Shown: positions 8,696 to 17,703 of the stretch, piece by piece
Layout: every line of letters starts with the position of its first letter
How positions within the stretch are numbered: position 1 is the first letter of the stretch
Assembly (NCBI RefSeq): GCF_030863805.1
Contig: NZ_CP132957.1
Coordinates: 3,871,491 to 3,935,490 of the forward strand
DNA: 64,000 bases
From: Kineothrix sp. MB12-C1
GTDB taxonomy: Bacteria > Bacillota > Clostridia > Lachnospirales > Lachnospiraceae
Direction: 5' to 3'
Notes under the pieces: generated by a model
The model's input: the letters and a program-made list of their open reading frames with translations, nothing else
Databases searched by the model: none
What the model was told of the DNA's origin: nothing
Translations under genes and position numbers: made by a program

Positions 8696-9205
8696 ATGGA
8701 CGATAAGCTGAGAGTTGGGGTTATTTCTTCAACACATGGAATCAAGGGGGAAGTTAAGGTATTTCCTACGACAGATGAACCAACACGGTTCAAGAAAATG
8801 AAACAGGTTATTTTGGATACCGGAAAAGAAGAGAGTATTCTTACGATAGAAGGCGTTAAGTTTTTTAAACAATTCGTAATTTTAAAATTTGAGGGAATTG
8901 ATAATATCAACGATGTCGAGAAGTATAAAGGAAAAGAGCTGTATGTGACAAGGGAGAACGCACAGCGGCTTGGCAAAAATGAATATTTCATCGGGGATTT
9001 AATCGGAATGACTGTGATAGAGGATACGGGAAGGAATCTGGGTATTTTGGAAGAGGTTCTGTTAACCGGAGCAAATGATGTCTACCAGGTAAGAATGGAA
9101 AGCGATGAAGAATTACTTATTCCGGCGATTAAGCAGTGTATCCTTTCTGTAGATATGGAGAAAAAAGAGATGACAGTACATTTGCTGGAGGGACTGCTTC
9201 CATGA
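8696..9205 (+). CDS. rimM: 16S rRNA processing protein RimM
   Basis: Ribosome maturation factor that assists 30S head assembly around S19. The 169 residues show the N-terminal barrel motif [28 protein letters not shown] and a C-terminal PRC-barrel-like part with [20 protein letters not shown] and [21 protein letters not shown]. trmD overlaps the stop through an ATGA junction, indicating translational coupling. Confidence 0.95.
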   Translation: MDDKLRVGVISSTHGIKGEVKVFPTTDEPTRFKKMKQVILDTGKEESILTIEGVKFFKQFVILKFEGIDNINDVEKYKGKELYVTRENAQRLGKNEYFIGDLIGMTVIEDTGRNLGILEEVLLTGANDVYQVRMESDEELLIPAIKQCILSVDMEKKEMTVHLLEGLLP

Positions 9206-10632
9206 ACTTCCATATCTTAACTTTATTTCCGGAGATGATATTGCAGGGAAGCGAGGCAAGTATTTTAGGCCGTGCGGTAAAGAATGGACATATCGCTTTG
9301 CATGCTGTAGATATTAGAGATTATACGACCAATAAACATAAAAAGGTGGATGATTATCCTTACGGAGGCGGTGCGGGCATGCTTATGCAGGCACAGCCTG
9401 TTTTTGATGCTTATCAGTCAGTGGCAAAGAAGCTTGGAAGGAAGGATACCAGAGTAATTTATATGACACCGCAGGGAAAGCGCTTTAACCAGAAGATGGC
9501 AAGAGAACTTGCGGGGGAAGATGAACTGATCTTTCTTTGCGGTCATTATGAAGGAATCGATGAAAGGGTTCTGGAGGAAATTGTTACCGATTATGTGTCT
9601 ATCGGCGATTATGTGCTGACCGGAGGAGAGCTTCCTGCAATGGTTATGATTGATTCTATTGCACGACTCGTTCCCGGTGTACTTAATAATGAAGCTTCTG
9701 CGGATTTTGAGACCTTTCATAACGATTTGTTAGAATATCCTCAATATTCCAGACCGGAAGAGTGGAAGGGGAAAAAGGTTCCTCAAGTTCTTTTGTCGGG
9801 AGATCATAGGAAGATATCCGCCTGGAGACTGGAACAATCGGAGATTAGAACGAGAGAGCGCCGCCCTGATTTATATGATAAATATACAGAGAAGCAACAG
9901 GCAGTTAAGGTGCTTTTGAAGAAGGATAAGTTTCTATATATAGATATGATAGAAAGTATGAGGCGGGGAAGGGGAGAACTGCTCCATGCCAACAGGAATG
10001 GGATGGTAGTTTGGGATGATATGGCAGATATTGCCATGCTCGCCGTTTTTGACGGGGAAGGCGCAGAGGAAGTGGTGCATGCCCTGCCTTCGAAAAAAGG
10101 AAACGAGCAGTTGATCATTGTTCATCAGGAAACACTTCTTAAGAAATTGGAGGGACGATTCCATATAAAGAAGGTTACCCCTGTGAAGCATGCGGTGTAT
10201 ACACAGAAAGTATCACTCGGGCTATCGAAAGAGATTACATTTCGGACGTTAGGCCTGGAGCATCTGGGAGAAATCATGGCTCATTACCATATGATTCCCG
10301 ATGAAGGCTATATGAAGGAGAGACTTCTTGCAGGAGATATCATCGGGGCCTTTGTTCAAGATAGGCTGGCCGGCTTCGCCGGTACTCATCAGGAAGGCAG
10401 CATTGGTATGCTGGAAGTCTATGAAGAGTATCGCAGAATGGGGATTGCGGCTTCGTTGGAAGCCTATCTGATCAATATTCACCTTGCATATGGTCACACA
10501 CCTTATGGAGATGTTCTTATCGATAATGAGGCATCTCTCCGGTTGCAGGAGAAGCTGGGGCTTTGTATCTCCAAAGAACCCTTATATTGGTTAACTGCGG
10601 TAGAAAAGGAAAGAAAAAACTTGCTTTTTTGA
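9202..10632 (+). CDS. trmD: tRNA (guanine-N1)-methyltransferase TrmD fused to a GNAT-like acetyltransferase domain
   Basis: TrmD methylates G37 of tRNAs with S-adenosylmethionine and prevents frameshifting. Residues 1 to about 240 are a complete Trm[46 protein letters not shown] and [20 protein letters not shown], with RRPDLYDKY near its end. The frame then continues without a stop for about 230 residues into a GNAT-like region with an acetyl-CoA-type loop in [18 protein letters not shown] and a final [13 protein letters not shown]. Total length is 476, about twice a normal TrmD. The ATG at 9202 overlaps the rimM stop. The acetyltransferase substrate is unknown. The fusion could reflect a lost stop codon, but both domains look intact. 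Confidence 0.93.
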   Translation: MNFHILTLFPEMILQGSEASILGRAVKNGHIALHAVDIRDYTTNKHKKVDDYPYGGGAGMLMQAQPVFDAYQSVAKKLGRKDTRVIYMTPQGKRFNQKMARELAGEDELIFLCGHYEGIDERVLEEIVTDYVSIGDYVLTGGELPAMVMIDSIARLVPGVLNNEASADFETFHNDLLEYPQYSRPEEWKGKKVPQVLLSGDHRKISAWRLEQSEIRTRERRPDLYDKYTEKQQAVKVLLKKDKFLYIDMIESMRRGRGELLHANRNGMVVWDDMADIAMLAVFDGEGAEEVVHALPSKKGNEQLIIVHQETLLKKLEGRFHIKKVTPVKHAVYTQKVSLGLSKEITFRTLGLEHLGEIMAHYHMIPDEGYMKERLLAGDIIGAFVQDRLAGFAGTHQEGSIGMLEVYEEYRRMGIAASLEAYLINIHLAYGHTPYGDVLIDNEASLRLQEKLGLCISKEPLYWLTAVEKERKNLLF

Positions 10633-10742
10633 CAGAGCTATGATAAAGTATTCATGTTGCGAAAAAGGGATGGTCCTCTGTTATAGGAACAAAGTAAGAC
10701 TTTGGGCATATTAAGAACATCTAAATAATAAGGAGGCACACG

Positions 10743-11090
10743 ATGAACAATATTATTAGAGAAATCGAAGCAGAACAGTTAAAAGAATCCGTATCTGAAT
10801 TCCATGTTGGCGATACTGTCAGAGTATACGGTAAAATTAAAGAGGGTAACAGAGAGAGAATTCAGATTTTCGAAGGTACCGTTATGAAGATGCAGGGCGG
10901 AAGCAACAGAGCTACTTTCACTGTAAGAAAGAATTCCAACGGCATTGGCGTGGAAAAGACATGGCCTTTACATTCTCCTAACGTAGAAAAGGTAGAAGTA
11001 GTAAGAAGAGGTAAAGTAAGAAGAGCTAAGTTGAACTACTTAAGAGGCCGTATCGGTAAGAAGGCGAAAGTAAAAGAGTTAGTAAAATAA
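10743..11090 (+). CDS. rplS: 50S ribosomal protein L19
   Basis: Large-subunit protein at the 30S-50S interface. The 115 residues include [44 protein letters not shown] and the basic tail [27 protein letters not shown]. An AAGGAGG precedes the ATG. The preceding 110-base spacer has a TTGACA at 10629 but no convincing -10 box. Confidence 0.97.
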   Translation: MNNIIREIEAEQLKESVSEFHVGDTVRVYGKIKEGNRERIQIFEGTVMKMQGGSNRATFTVRKNSNGIGVEKTWPLHSPNVEKVEVVRRGKVRRAKLNYLRGRIGKKAKVKELVK

Positions 11091-11101
11091 GACGAAGTAA
11101 T

Positions 11102-11140
11102 AAAGGGCAATTATCCGCGTGTAATTGCTCTTTGTTGTTT
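11102..11140 (+). terminator. Terminator after rplS
   Basis: A 12-bp stem with one G-U pair (AAAGGGCAATTA, 11102-11113, with TAATTGCTCTTT, 11122-11133), followed by a T-rich tail. It stands immediately after the rplS stop. Confidence 0.85.
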
Positions 11141-11153
11141 TTTATTGTATAAT
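11125..11153 (+). promoter_or_regulatory. Candidate promoter for lepB-rbgA
   Basis: A perfect TATAAT (11148-11153) lies 17 bases after TTGCTC (11125-11130), which sits in the right arm of the rplS terminator. The -35 is weak (three of six), so the call rests on the -10 box and position. Confidence 0.45.
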
Positions 11154-11225
11154 ATATATTCAGTGATGAAAAATCTTAGGAAGAAAAAGTTTTTGAAGGT
11201 TTCTATGAAATAGGAATGCTTGATA

Positions 11226-11828
11226 ATGACGATAGGAACAAGAAGTATGAGAAGAAGCAAAGGCCTTAGCTTTTATGAGAAAAAGAAAAGAATCAGCGTA
11301 CATATGGTAAGGGAAGTGTTCGGTATGGTGTTTGGAACCTTCGCTGCTGTACTTTTAGCCTTTGTCCTCGTGTTTAGCGCAGGAATGAGAACCAATGTCA
11401 TCGGTGTATCTATGGAGCCGACATTATATAATGGACAGCAGATATTGATTAATCGATTCGGCTATAAGCTGACATCTCCGAAGAAAGGCGATGTCATTGT
11501 ATTTTTGCCAAACGGCAATCAAAATGCTCATTATTACATTAAAAGGGTAGTAGCTTTGCCGGGAGAAAAGGTACAGATTATCGATGGTAAGCTGTACGTG
11601 GACGGAATTGCTGAGGATGATGAAAGCTACGATAAGATGGAAGAAGCCGGAATTGCAGAAAATGAAATTGTTCTTAAAAACGATGAATATTTTGTTCTTG
11701 GCGATAATCGAAATATTAGTGAGGACAGCCGTTCAGGAAATATCGGCCCTGTGAATAAAGATACCATTTATGGGAAAGCATGGTTTCATATGAGTATCGG
11801 GGATGAAGGAATGGGACTAATACAATAA
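11226..11828 (+). CDS. lepB: Signal peptidase I (first copy)
   Basis: Membrane serine protease that removes signal peptides from exported proteins. It has 200 residues with one N-terminal membrane segment (FGMVFGTFAAVLLAFVLVFSAG). The catalytic serine is in GVSMEPTL, the lysine in YYIKRVVALPGEKV, and the C-terminal box is GDNRNISEDSR. The ATG at 11226 is preferred over an in-frame TTG at 11220, with AGGAA upstream. A second, divergent copy lies beyond rbgA. Confidence 0.94.
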   Translation: MTIGTRSMRRSKGLSFYEKKKRISVHMVREVFGMVFGTFAAVLLAFVLVFSAGMRTNVIGVSMEPTLYNGQQILINRFGYKLTSPKKGDVIVFLPNGNQNAHYYIKRVVALPGEKVQIIDGKLYVDGIAEDDESYDKMEEAGIAENEIVLKNDEYFVLGDNRNISEDSRSGNIGPVNKDTIYGKAWFHMSIGDEGMGLIQ

Positions 11829-11857
11829 TTGTTTGATAAAATCAGGAGTTATAGAAT

Positions 11858-12700
11858 ATGAATTACCAATGGTATCCTGGTCATATGACCAAGGCAAAAC
11901 GAATGATGCAAGAAGATATTAAGTTGATCGATCTGGTGATTGAGCTGGTAGATGCGAGAATACCGCTTAGCAGCCGCAATCCCGACATCGATGAACTGGG
12001 GAAGAATAAGGCCCGATTAATTCTTTTGAATAAATCGGACTTGGCAGATTCCAAATATAATAAGCTCTGGGCTGAATATTTTAAGAAAAAGGGCTTCCAT
12101 GTATTGGAGATTAATTCAAAGAGCGGTGCAGGTATTAAGGCAATACATGGAGTGGTTCAAGAAGCATGTAAGGAAAAGATTGAGCGGGATAGGAAAAGAG
12201 GGATTATTAACCGTCCGGTCCGGGCAATGGTAGTTGGAATTCCGAATGTGGGTAAGTCTACCTTTATTAATACATTTGCCGGAAAAGCTTGTACTAAGAC
12301 AGGAAACAAACCGGGAGTTACGAAAGGGAAGCAATGGATTCGCCTGAATAAAGGAATAGAGCTTCTCGATACACCGGGAATCCTCTGGCCGAAGTTCGAA
12401 GATCAAAGCGTAGGTATGAAATTAGCTTTTATCGGTTCCATTAATGATGAGATTCTTCATATCGATGAGTTGGTTTTTGATTTGATGCGTTTCTTGCAGG
12501 ATAATTACGAGAATGTATTGGAAAAGCGCTATGAAGTGGAAGCGGATGAAGATGTTGTGCGAATGCTTGAGAAAATATGTGTCAGCAGACATTGTTACTT
12601 AAAGGGTGAAGAACTGGATTTGCAGAGGGCAGCGGCAATTGTTGTCGATGATTTCAGAAGCGGAAGACTTGGAAAAATTACATTAGAATTTCCGGAATAA
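11858..12700 (+). CDS. rbgA: Ribosome biogenesis GTPase RbgA (YlqF)
   Basis: GTPase needed for late 50S assembly. The 280 residues show the circularly permuted GTPase order: G4 LLNKSDLAD first, then G1 GIPNVGKSTFINTFAG, then the switch region with PGVTKGKQWIRL and DTPGILWPKF. The N-terminus MNYQWYPGHMTKAKRMM is the family signature. It lies between two signal peptidase genes and upstream of rnhB. Confidence 0.96.
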   Translation: MNYQWYPGHMTKAKRMMQEDIKLIDLVIELVDARIPLSSRNPDIDELGKNKARLILLNKSDLADSKYNKLWAEYFKKKGFHVLEINSKSGAGIKAIHGVVQEACKEKIERDRKRGIINRPVRAMVVGIPNVGKSTFINTFAGKACTKTGNKPGVTKGKQWIRLNKGIELLDTPGILWPKFEDQSVGMKLAFIGSINDEILHIDELVFDLMRFLQDNYENVLEKRYEVEADEDVVRMLEKICVSRHCYLKGEELDLQRAAAIVVDDFRSGRLGKITLEFPE

Positions 12701-12728
12701 TATGCCGGCGTGGAAGGGCATAGTTATA

Positions 12729-12781
12729 AGAGTGAAGAATAAATTTTCACTCTCCCTGATTTCTATTCGTGCTAAAGCACG
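12729..12781 (+). other. Two small hairpins between rbgA and the second lepB
   Basis: AGAGTGAA (12729-12736) pairs with TTCACTCT (12746-12753), and GTGC-TAAA-GCAC lies at 12770-12781. Neither has a T tract, so a terminator is not supported; they may act in processing or be remnants of a small repeat. Confidence 0.3.
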
Positions 12782-12796
12782 CAGATGGGAGCAAGA

Positions 12797-13336
12797 ATGA
12801 AAAAAGTATTAAGAGAGATATTGAGCACCAGTCTATATTTACTCGTTGTTCTTTGTTTGACATATGTGGTCATTCATTTTGTGGGACAGAGAACGCAGGT
12901 AGTAGGAAGTTCTATGGAGTATACGTTAAGCGATATGGACAATTTGATTGTAGATAAGATCACTTACCGGTTTAACGACCCGAAGAGATTTGATATCGTC
13001 GTATTTCCTTTCCAATATGCGAAGGATACTTTCTATATTAAAAGAATTATAGGAATGCCGGGAGAGACAATATATATCGATGATAACGGTGTGATCTATA
13101 TTAATGGGGAAGTATTTGATGAAACCTATGGAAACGAAGTGATTCAAGATGCAGGACGAGCCTATGAACCGATTACTCTCGGCGACAATGAATATTTCGT
13201 TATGGGAGATAACCGCAATAACAGCTCCGATAGCAGAGATCCTGCGGTAGGTAATGTTTCCAGAGATAAGATTATCGGAAGGGCGTGGATACGTATCTGG
13301 CCTTTGAATCAAATTGGCATTTTAAAGCACCAATAA
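12797..13336 (+). CDS. lepB: Signal peptidase I (second copy)
   Basis: A 179-residue type I signal peptidase with one N-terminal membrane segment (SLYLLVVLCLTYVVIHFVG). The catalytic serine is in VGSSMEYTLSDMD, the lysine in FYIKRIIGMPGETI, and the last box is MGDNRNNSSDSR. The Pro after the catalytic SM found in most family members, and in copy 1 as SMEPT, is Tyr here (SMEYT), hinting at altered specificity. The ATG at 12797 has GGGAG five bases upstream; ATG 12785 is in frame but less favourable. Confidence 0.93.
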   Translation: MKKVLREILSTSLYLLVVLCLTYVVIHFVGQRTQVVGSSMEYTLSDMDNLIVDKITYRFNDPKRFDIVVFPFQYAKDTFYIKRIIGMPGETIYIDDNGVIYINGEVFDETYGNEVIQDAGRAYEPITLGDNEYFVMGDNRNNSSDSRDPAVGNVSRDKIIGRAWIRIWPLNQIGILKHQ

Positions 13337-13358
13337 CAAGTACAATACATGGTACTAG

Positions 13359-14141
13359 ATGAAGGAAATAAGAAAAGTGGAACAAAAAAATAGTGAAATA
13401 AAAATAATTTTTCAGGCAGCCGATATTTATGAGCTGCCTGAATTAATAGAAAGATACGCTAAGGATGAGAGAAAATCCGTACAGGCCCTTATAATTTCAG
13501 CGAAAAAGAAGCTGGAGGCTTTGGAGAAGGAGCGGATACGGACGGAGCAAATGAAACAATATGAAAAGCAATATAGCGAGTTTACATATATTTGCGGCAT
13601 CGATGAGGCAGGAAGAGGGCCGTTGGCAGGTCCGGTAGTAGCCGGAGCAGTAATCTTACCAAAAGATTGTGCTATTTTATACCTTAATGATTCGAAGCAA
13701 TTGTCCGAAAAAAAGAGAGAAGAGTTATATGATATTATTATGAAGGAAGCAGTGGCTACAGGAATCGGATACGCTTCTCCCGAGAGAATTGATGAAATCA
13801 ATATTCTGCAGGCCACTTATGAAGCGATGCGTCAGGCTGTATCCCAACTTGGTGTCGCTCCAGATCTCTTATTGAACGATGCGGTAACTATTCCTCTTTT
13901 GGATATGAAGCAAGTACCTATTGTGAAGGGAGATGCGAAGAGCATTTCCATTGCAGCAGCAAGCATCATTGCCAAGGTGACGAGAGATAGGCTGATGGTG
14001 CAATACGATAGTGTATTTCCGGAATATGGATTTGCTTCTAATAAAGGCTATGGAGCCAAGATACATATGGAAGCTTTGGAAACTTATGGACCTTGTCCGA
14101 TTCATAGACGTTCTTTCATAAAAAATATCGTAACTGTTTAG
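13359..14141 (+). CDS. rnhB: Ribonuclease HII
   Basis: Removes RNA and single ribonucleotides from RNA-DNA hybrids. The 260 residues carry an N-terminal extension of about 70 residues with a charged helix, then the catalytic core YICGIDEAGRGPLAGPVVAGAV with the first Asp-Glu pair, LNDSKQLSEKKRE, and GDAKSISIAAASIIAKVTRDR. The C-terminal YGFASNKGYGAKIHMEAL is typical. The extension resembles that of B. subtilis RnhB. The ribosome site is weak. It is followed by ylqG and ylqH homologues as in Bacillus. Confidence 0.95.
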   Translation: MKEIRKVEQKNSEIKIIFQAADIYELPELIERYAKDERKSVQALIISAKKKLEALEKERIRTEQMKQYEKQYSEFTYICGIDEAGRGPLAGPVVAGAVILPKDCAILYLNDSKQLSEKKREELYDIIMKEAVATGIGYASPERIDEINILQATYEAMRQAVSQLGVAPDLLLNDAVTIPLLDMKQVPIVKGDAKSISIAAASIIAKVTRDRLMVQYDSVFPEYGFASNKGYGAKIHMEALETYGPCPIHRRSFIKNIVTV

Positions 14142-14163
14142 AACATTGACAGGAGGTATGGCG

Positions 14164-15990
14164 TTGAATCTATCCGGTTTTTTTCGATATGGAAATAAGA
14201 ATACAGACAATCGCCGTACGGAGACAGTAAGATCCGTACCTGTGTCTTCTTCCGATAAAATGCATGTCAAACAGGCGACGAAAAGTGTAACGCCCGGGCA
14301 GGTATTACAAGGGGAAATCGTGGAAAAAAGTGGCAATGAAGTGAAGCTTCGCTTGGATAAGGACGTGGTGATTACGGCAAGGCTGGACCGGGATATTAAT
14401 CTTACCGTAGGGCAGAGTGTGACTTTTGAAGTGCAAAGCGGACAGTCCGGCTCACAAATTGCGCTTCGTCCCCTATATGAGAATCTGGCTCATAATGCCA
14501 ATGTGCTGAAGGCATTGGAGGCAGCAAGGCTTCCTGTGACGGATGAATGGATGCGTATGGTTTCCACCATGATGGAACAAGGAATGTCTATCGATAAAAA
14601 TACATTGCTCGATATGGGGAAGTTAGTGATGGCCAATGGGAATGTGAATCCGGAAACGATTGTAGCCCTTCGCAGCTTAAATATCCCTATTACACCAGAG
14701 AGTATCGAACAATTCGAAAATTATAGCAATTACAGACATCAGCTTTTGACCAATGTGACGGATTTTCTGTCACAGCTTCCTTCGGCATTCGAATCTTTGG
14801 TAAAAGATGGACAGATGGATGCCGCCATACGTCTTTATCAGCAAGTGCTGGAGATGTTTACACAGACTTCTTTGCCGGAAGGAACCGGAAATGGAGGGAA
14901 TACTTCTTCCCTTGCAACGCCCGAATTGCTTTCGCAAGGAGTGTCGGAGGCTGGGAGTCCGGCATCTTTGAATTCACAAGGCAGCGGAAACGAGGCTGGT
15001 ATGAATACTTTGCAGCAGGTGCAGAGTAATATGGCGGATTCTGTTATAAATCTTGTCGGTGCCGGAGACGACGCTATCCTTACGACGCAGGGCGGTGACG
15101 GCAGCAAAGGGAATACACCTAATGTGCCGGTAAATACCCTTTCTGTCATAGCAGAAGAAAACGATGGGCAGCTTTTGCGTTTACTCGGAGTAAACGATAG
15201 AAATGCTTTGCTTTCGTTATTGGAAGGAATCGGTTTTTCCAAAGAACAGCTTATGGGAGTATTGGATGGGAGCATATCGGCAAAACAGCTCTTACAGGAT
15301 ATTTCACAATTGTTGGCTTCGAATGGCGATATGATAAGTAAGGAGAATCTGGCGGCTCTTTTTGGAAGCAAGGGGTATCAACTGCTTTTGAAACATGAAG
15401 TGATGGATGAGTGGCTGATGAAGCCTTCCGATGTAGGCAATAAGGGGCGGGTTGAAGATTTCTATGGACGTTTAAGGGAGCAGTCGGCCAGATTGACGGA
15501 GGTACTTGGACAGATGGCCAAGGATATTCCTCTTTCCAAAAGCCTTACTGTGATTCAGAATAATATTGATTTTATGCACCAGCTCAATCAAGCCTTTAAT
15601 TATATTCAGCTTCCCTTAAAGTTAAGCGGAGGGGAAGCACATGGGGATTTGTACGTCTACACGAACCGCAGGAGCACTGCAAACGAGGATGGGAGTGTCA
15701 GTGCATTGCTTCATCTTGATATGCAGAGTTTGGGCCCTATTGATGTCTACGTATCCATGCGGGAAAATAACGTTAGTACGAAATTTTATCTTAAAGATGA
15801 ACACACAATAGACTTTGTTGCAGACCATATCCATATCCTGAATGAAAGGCTTACGAAAAAGGGCTATTCCATGAAAGCGGAAATGGTAATGAGCGAAAAG
15901 GAAGGCGGAGAAAACGTTATTGAGACGATAACCGCATCCGAAGGGAAAGAAAATATTCTGGCACAGTATTCCTTTGATGTAAGGGCATAA
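14164..15990 (+). CDS. YlqG-like protein with flagellar hook-length-control (FliK-type) C-terminal domain
   Basis: About 608 residues. The N-terminal half has a small beta-rich part (VTPGQVLQGEIVEKSGNEVKLRLDKDVVITARL) and helices; a low-complexity Ser/Gly/Asn linker follows around residues 240-320. The C-terminal 100 residues (LLHLDMQSLGPIDVYVSMRENNVSTKFYLKDE onward) resemble the FliK C-terminal fold. In B. subtilis the gene after rnhB, ylqG, has this make-up; its function is not established. A TTG at 14164 is chosen because AGGAGG ends seven bases before it; the ATG at 14158 is only one base from that site. The flhB-like gene follows at once. Confidence 0.8.
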   Translation: MNLSGFFRYGNKNTDNRRTETVRSVPVSSSDKMHVKQATKSVTPGQVLQGEIVEKSGNEVKLRLDKDVVITARLDRDINLTVGQSVTFEVQSGQSGSQIALRPLYENLAHNANVLKALEAARLPVTDEWMRMVSTMMEQGMSIDKNTLLDMGKLVMANGNVNPETIVALRSLNIPITPESIEQFENYSNYRHQLLTNVTDFLSQLPSAFESLVKDGQMDAAIRLYQQVLEMFTQTSLPEGTGNGGNTSSLATPELLSQGVSEAGSPASLNSQGSGNEAGMNTLQQVQSNMADSVINLVGAGDDAILTTQGGDGSKGNTPNVPVNTLSVIAEENDGQLLRLLGVNDRNALLSLLEGIGFSKEQLMGVLDGSISAKQLLQDISQLLASNGDMISKENLAALFGSKGYQLLLKHEVMDEWLMKPSDVGNKGRVEDFYGRLREQSARLTEVLGQMAKDIPLSKSLTVIQNNIDFMHQLNQAFNYIQLPLKLSGGEAHGDLYVYTNRRSTANEDGSVSALLHLDMQSLGPIDVYVSMRENNVSTKFYLKDEHTIDFVADHIHILNERLTKKGYSMKAEMVMSEKEGGENVIETITASEGKENILAQYSFDVRA

Positions 15991-16002
15991 GGAGGAAGCG
16001 CG

Positions 16003-16326
16003 ATGAGTCCATATGAAAAAAGTAAAAAAAAGACTATAGTTAGTGAGGAAAAACCCAAACATGCCATTGCTCTTGCCTATGATCCGGAGGAGGAAGCGCC
16101 CAGAATTATAGCCAGCGGTAAAGGAGAGTTAGGGGAACGGATTATTGAACGTGCCAAAGAAGCGGATATTCCGATACACAAGGATAATAAATTAGCGGAT
16201 ACTTTGTCGCGTCTGGAAATAGGAGACATGATACCGCCCCAATTGTATGAGGTGGTGGCAGAGATTCTCGTATTTGTGGATGCCATGGATAAGATTAAGG
16301 CGAAGATGGATAAAGAGAAGCATTAA
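16003..16326 (+). CDS. FlhB C-terminal-domain-like protein (YlqH family)
   Basis: The 107 residues correspond to the cytoplasmic C-terminal domain of FlhB/YscU export-switch proteins without the membrane part: KPKHAIALAYDPEEEAPRI, then GELGERIIERAKEADIPIHKDNKLADTLSRLEIGDMIPPQLYEVVAEIL. In true FlhB the autocleavage motif NPTH lies at this place; here it reads KPKH, so self-cleavage is not expected. Stand-alone proteins of this type pair with YlqG-like FliK relatives; no flagellar genes are nearby. A GGAGG lies before the ATG. Confidence 0.88.
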   Translation: MSPYEKSKKKTIVSEEKPKHAIALAYDPEEEAPRIIASGKGELGERIIERAKEADIPIHKDNKLADTLSRLEIGDMIPPQLYEVVAEILVFVDAMDKIKAKMDKEKH

Positions 16327-16412
16327 CGAGGGCAGGTACGGGGCGGGTAAAGGTTACTGGGAAGCCGTAGGCTGAATAGTAATGCATAAAGGGAAAGAAT
16401 AACGGGGGAGAA

Positions 16413-16790
16413 GTGAATAAAAGGATTGTAGGAAGTCACTACGAAGAGTTGGCTTGTCGTTACTTAGAAGAGCGGGGATTTCGTATAGCTGCAAGAAATT
16501 TCAGGAGTAGGAGTGGAGAAATCGATATTATAGGATATCATGATAATTTTCTTGTATTTGTTGAGGTGAAGTATCGGACAACAAAGAGGTCAGGGAATCC
16601 GGAGGAAGCGGTCGGACCTGCCAAGCAGAAGCGAATTTGCCGTACTGCGGATTATTATCGATTTCTTCATAGATATCCGGAGAATAAGCCGGTACGATAT
16701 GATGTAATTGGAATGGAAGGTGTGGAAGAGGATATTCAGGTTAGGTGGTACAAAAATGCTTTTGCACATGTGAGCGGAAAATATTTTTAA
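16413..16790 (+). CDS. yraN: YraN family protein (UPF0102), putative endonuclease-like
   Basis: 125 residues with a restriction-endonuclease-like fold signature: GEIDIIGYHDNFLVFVEVKYR carries the conserved D...ExK arrangement, followed by KQKRICRTADYYRF. The cellular role of the family is unsettled. The start is GTG at 16413 with GGGGGAG upstream. It completes the conserved block running from ylxM. Confidence 0.9.
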   Translation: MNKRIVGSHYEELACRYLEERGFRIAARNFRSRSGEIDIIGYHDNFLVFVEVKYRTTKRSGNPEEAVGPAKQKRICRTADYYRFLHRYPENKPVRYDVIGMEGVEEDIQVRWYKNAFAHVSGKYF

Positions 16791-16809
16791 TTTATAAATA
16801 AGAAGGGAT

Positions 16810-16835
16810 GTAACTGTGAAGTAATGAACAGTTAC
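16810..16835 (+). repeat. Dispersed hairpin repeat, copy upstream of pgeF
   Basis: GTAACTGT (16810-16817) and ACAGTTAC (16828-16835) form an 8-bp perfect stem around the loop GAAGTAATGA. The hairpin lies 16 bases before the pgeF start. Close relatives are at 25897, 35079, 60647 and 62179. Confidence 0.7.
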
Positions 16836-16851
16836 GAAGGCATAGTATTAG

Positions 16852-17703
16852 ATGATGAGAATAAAAAGAGCAAGACCGGGAGAAGTGTTACGAAGGAATT
16901 GCTCTCAGAATATAGAATACCTGACGTTTCCCATACTGGAGGAAACTGAGATTGTGGATCATCTTTTTTCCACCCGTATCGGTGGAGCGAGCGAAGGAAT
17001 CTTTCAGTCTATGAATCTAAGTTATACCCGGGGGGATAAGAAAGAAGCGGTGGATGAGAACTTCAGAAGGATTGCGGGGGTGCTCGGAAGGGAAGTGGAG
17101 GATTTTGTCTGTTCCGACCAAACCCACACGACCAATATCAGAAAGGTAACAGAGAAGGATAGAGGGAAGGGCGTTCTTAGTGAGAAAGATTATGCAGAGA
17201 TAGATGGGTTGATCACAGATGAACCAGGTCTGGTACTATCCACCTTTTATGCGGACTGCGTCCCTTTGTATTTTGTAGATCCTGTTCACCGGGCAATCGG
17301 GCTTTCGCACTCCGGCTGGCGAGGAACTGTAAGCCGTATGGGTGTCTGTACGTTGAGTGCTATGAAAGAAGAGTACGGAACGAAAGCGGAGGATGTGATA
17401 GTTGCTATCGGCCCTTCTATTTGCGGTGAATGTTATGAAGTGAGCGAAGATGTGGTATTAGAATTCCAGCGCGAATTCAAAGATGTTAACTTGGAATTCC
17501 TGTATGAAAAGGGAGAAGGAAAGTATTTGTTAGATTTGTGGAAGGCTAATTATCGAATATTGATAGAAGGCGGCGTTCTTCCTGAACATATAAGCGTTAC
17601 CGATATATGTACTTGCTGCAATCCGGATTACTTATTTTCCCACCGCGCAAGCCTTGGAAAACGCGGCAATCTGGGAGCCTTTATGAGCTTGCGTAATGCT
17701 TAA
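16852..17703 (+). CDS. pgeF: Laccase-domain protein PgeF (YfiH/YlmD family), purine nucleoside phosphorylase-like
   Basis: The family was long called polyphenol oxidase. Members act on purine nucleosides and, in E. coli, in peptidoglycan quality control. The 283 residues contain the metal-site motifs CSDQTHTTNI, YADCVPLYF, GLSHSGWRGTVSRMG, GPSICGECYEV and the C-terminal CTCCNPDYLFSHRASLGKRG. The start is ATG 16852 or 16855, with no strong ribosome site. A repeat hairpin lies immediately upstream. Confidence 0.92.
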   Translation: MMRIKRARPGEVLRRNCSQNIEYLTFPILEETEIVDHLFSTRIGGASEGIFQSMNLSYTRGDKKEAVDENFRRIAGVLGREVEDFVCSDQTHTTNIRKVTEKDRGKGVLSEKDYAEIDGLITDEPGLVLSTFYADCVPLYFVDPVHRAIGLSHSGWRGTVSRMGVCTLSAMKEEYGTKAEDVIVAIGPSICGECYEVSEDVVLEFQREFKDVNLEFLYEKGEGKYLLDLWKANYRILIEGGVLPEHISVTDICTCCNPDYLFSHRASLGKRGNLGAFMSLRNA

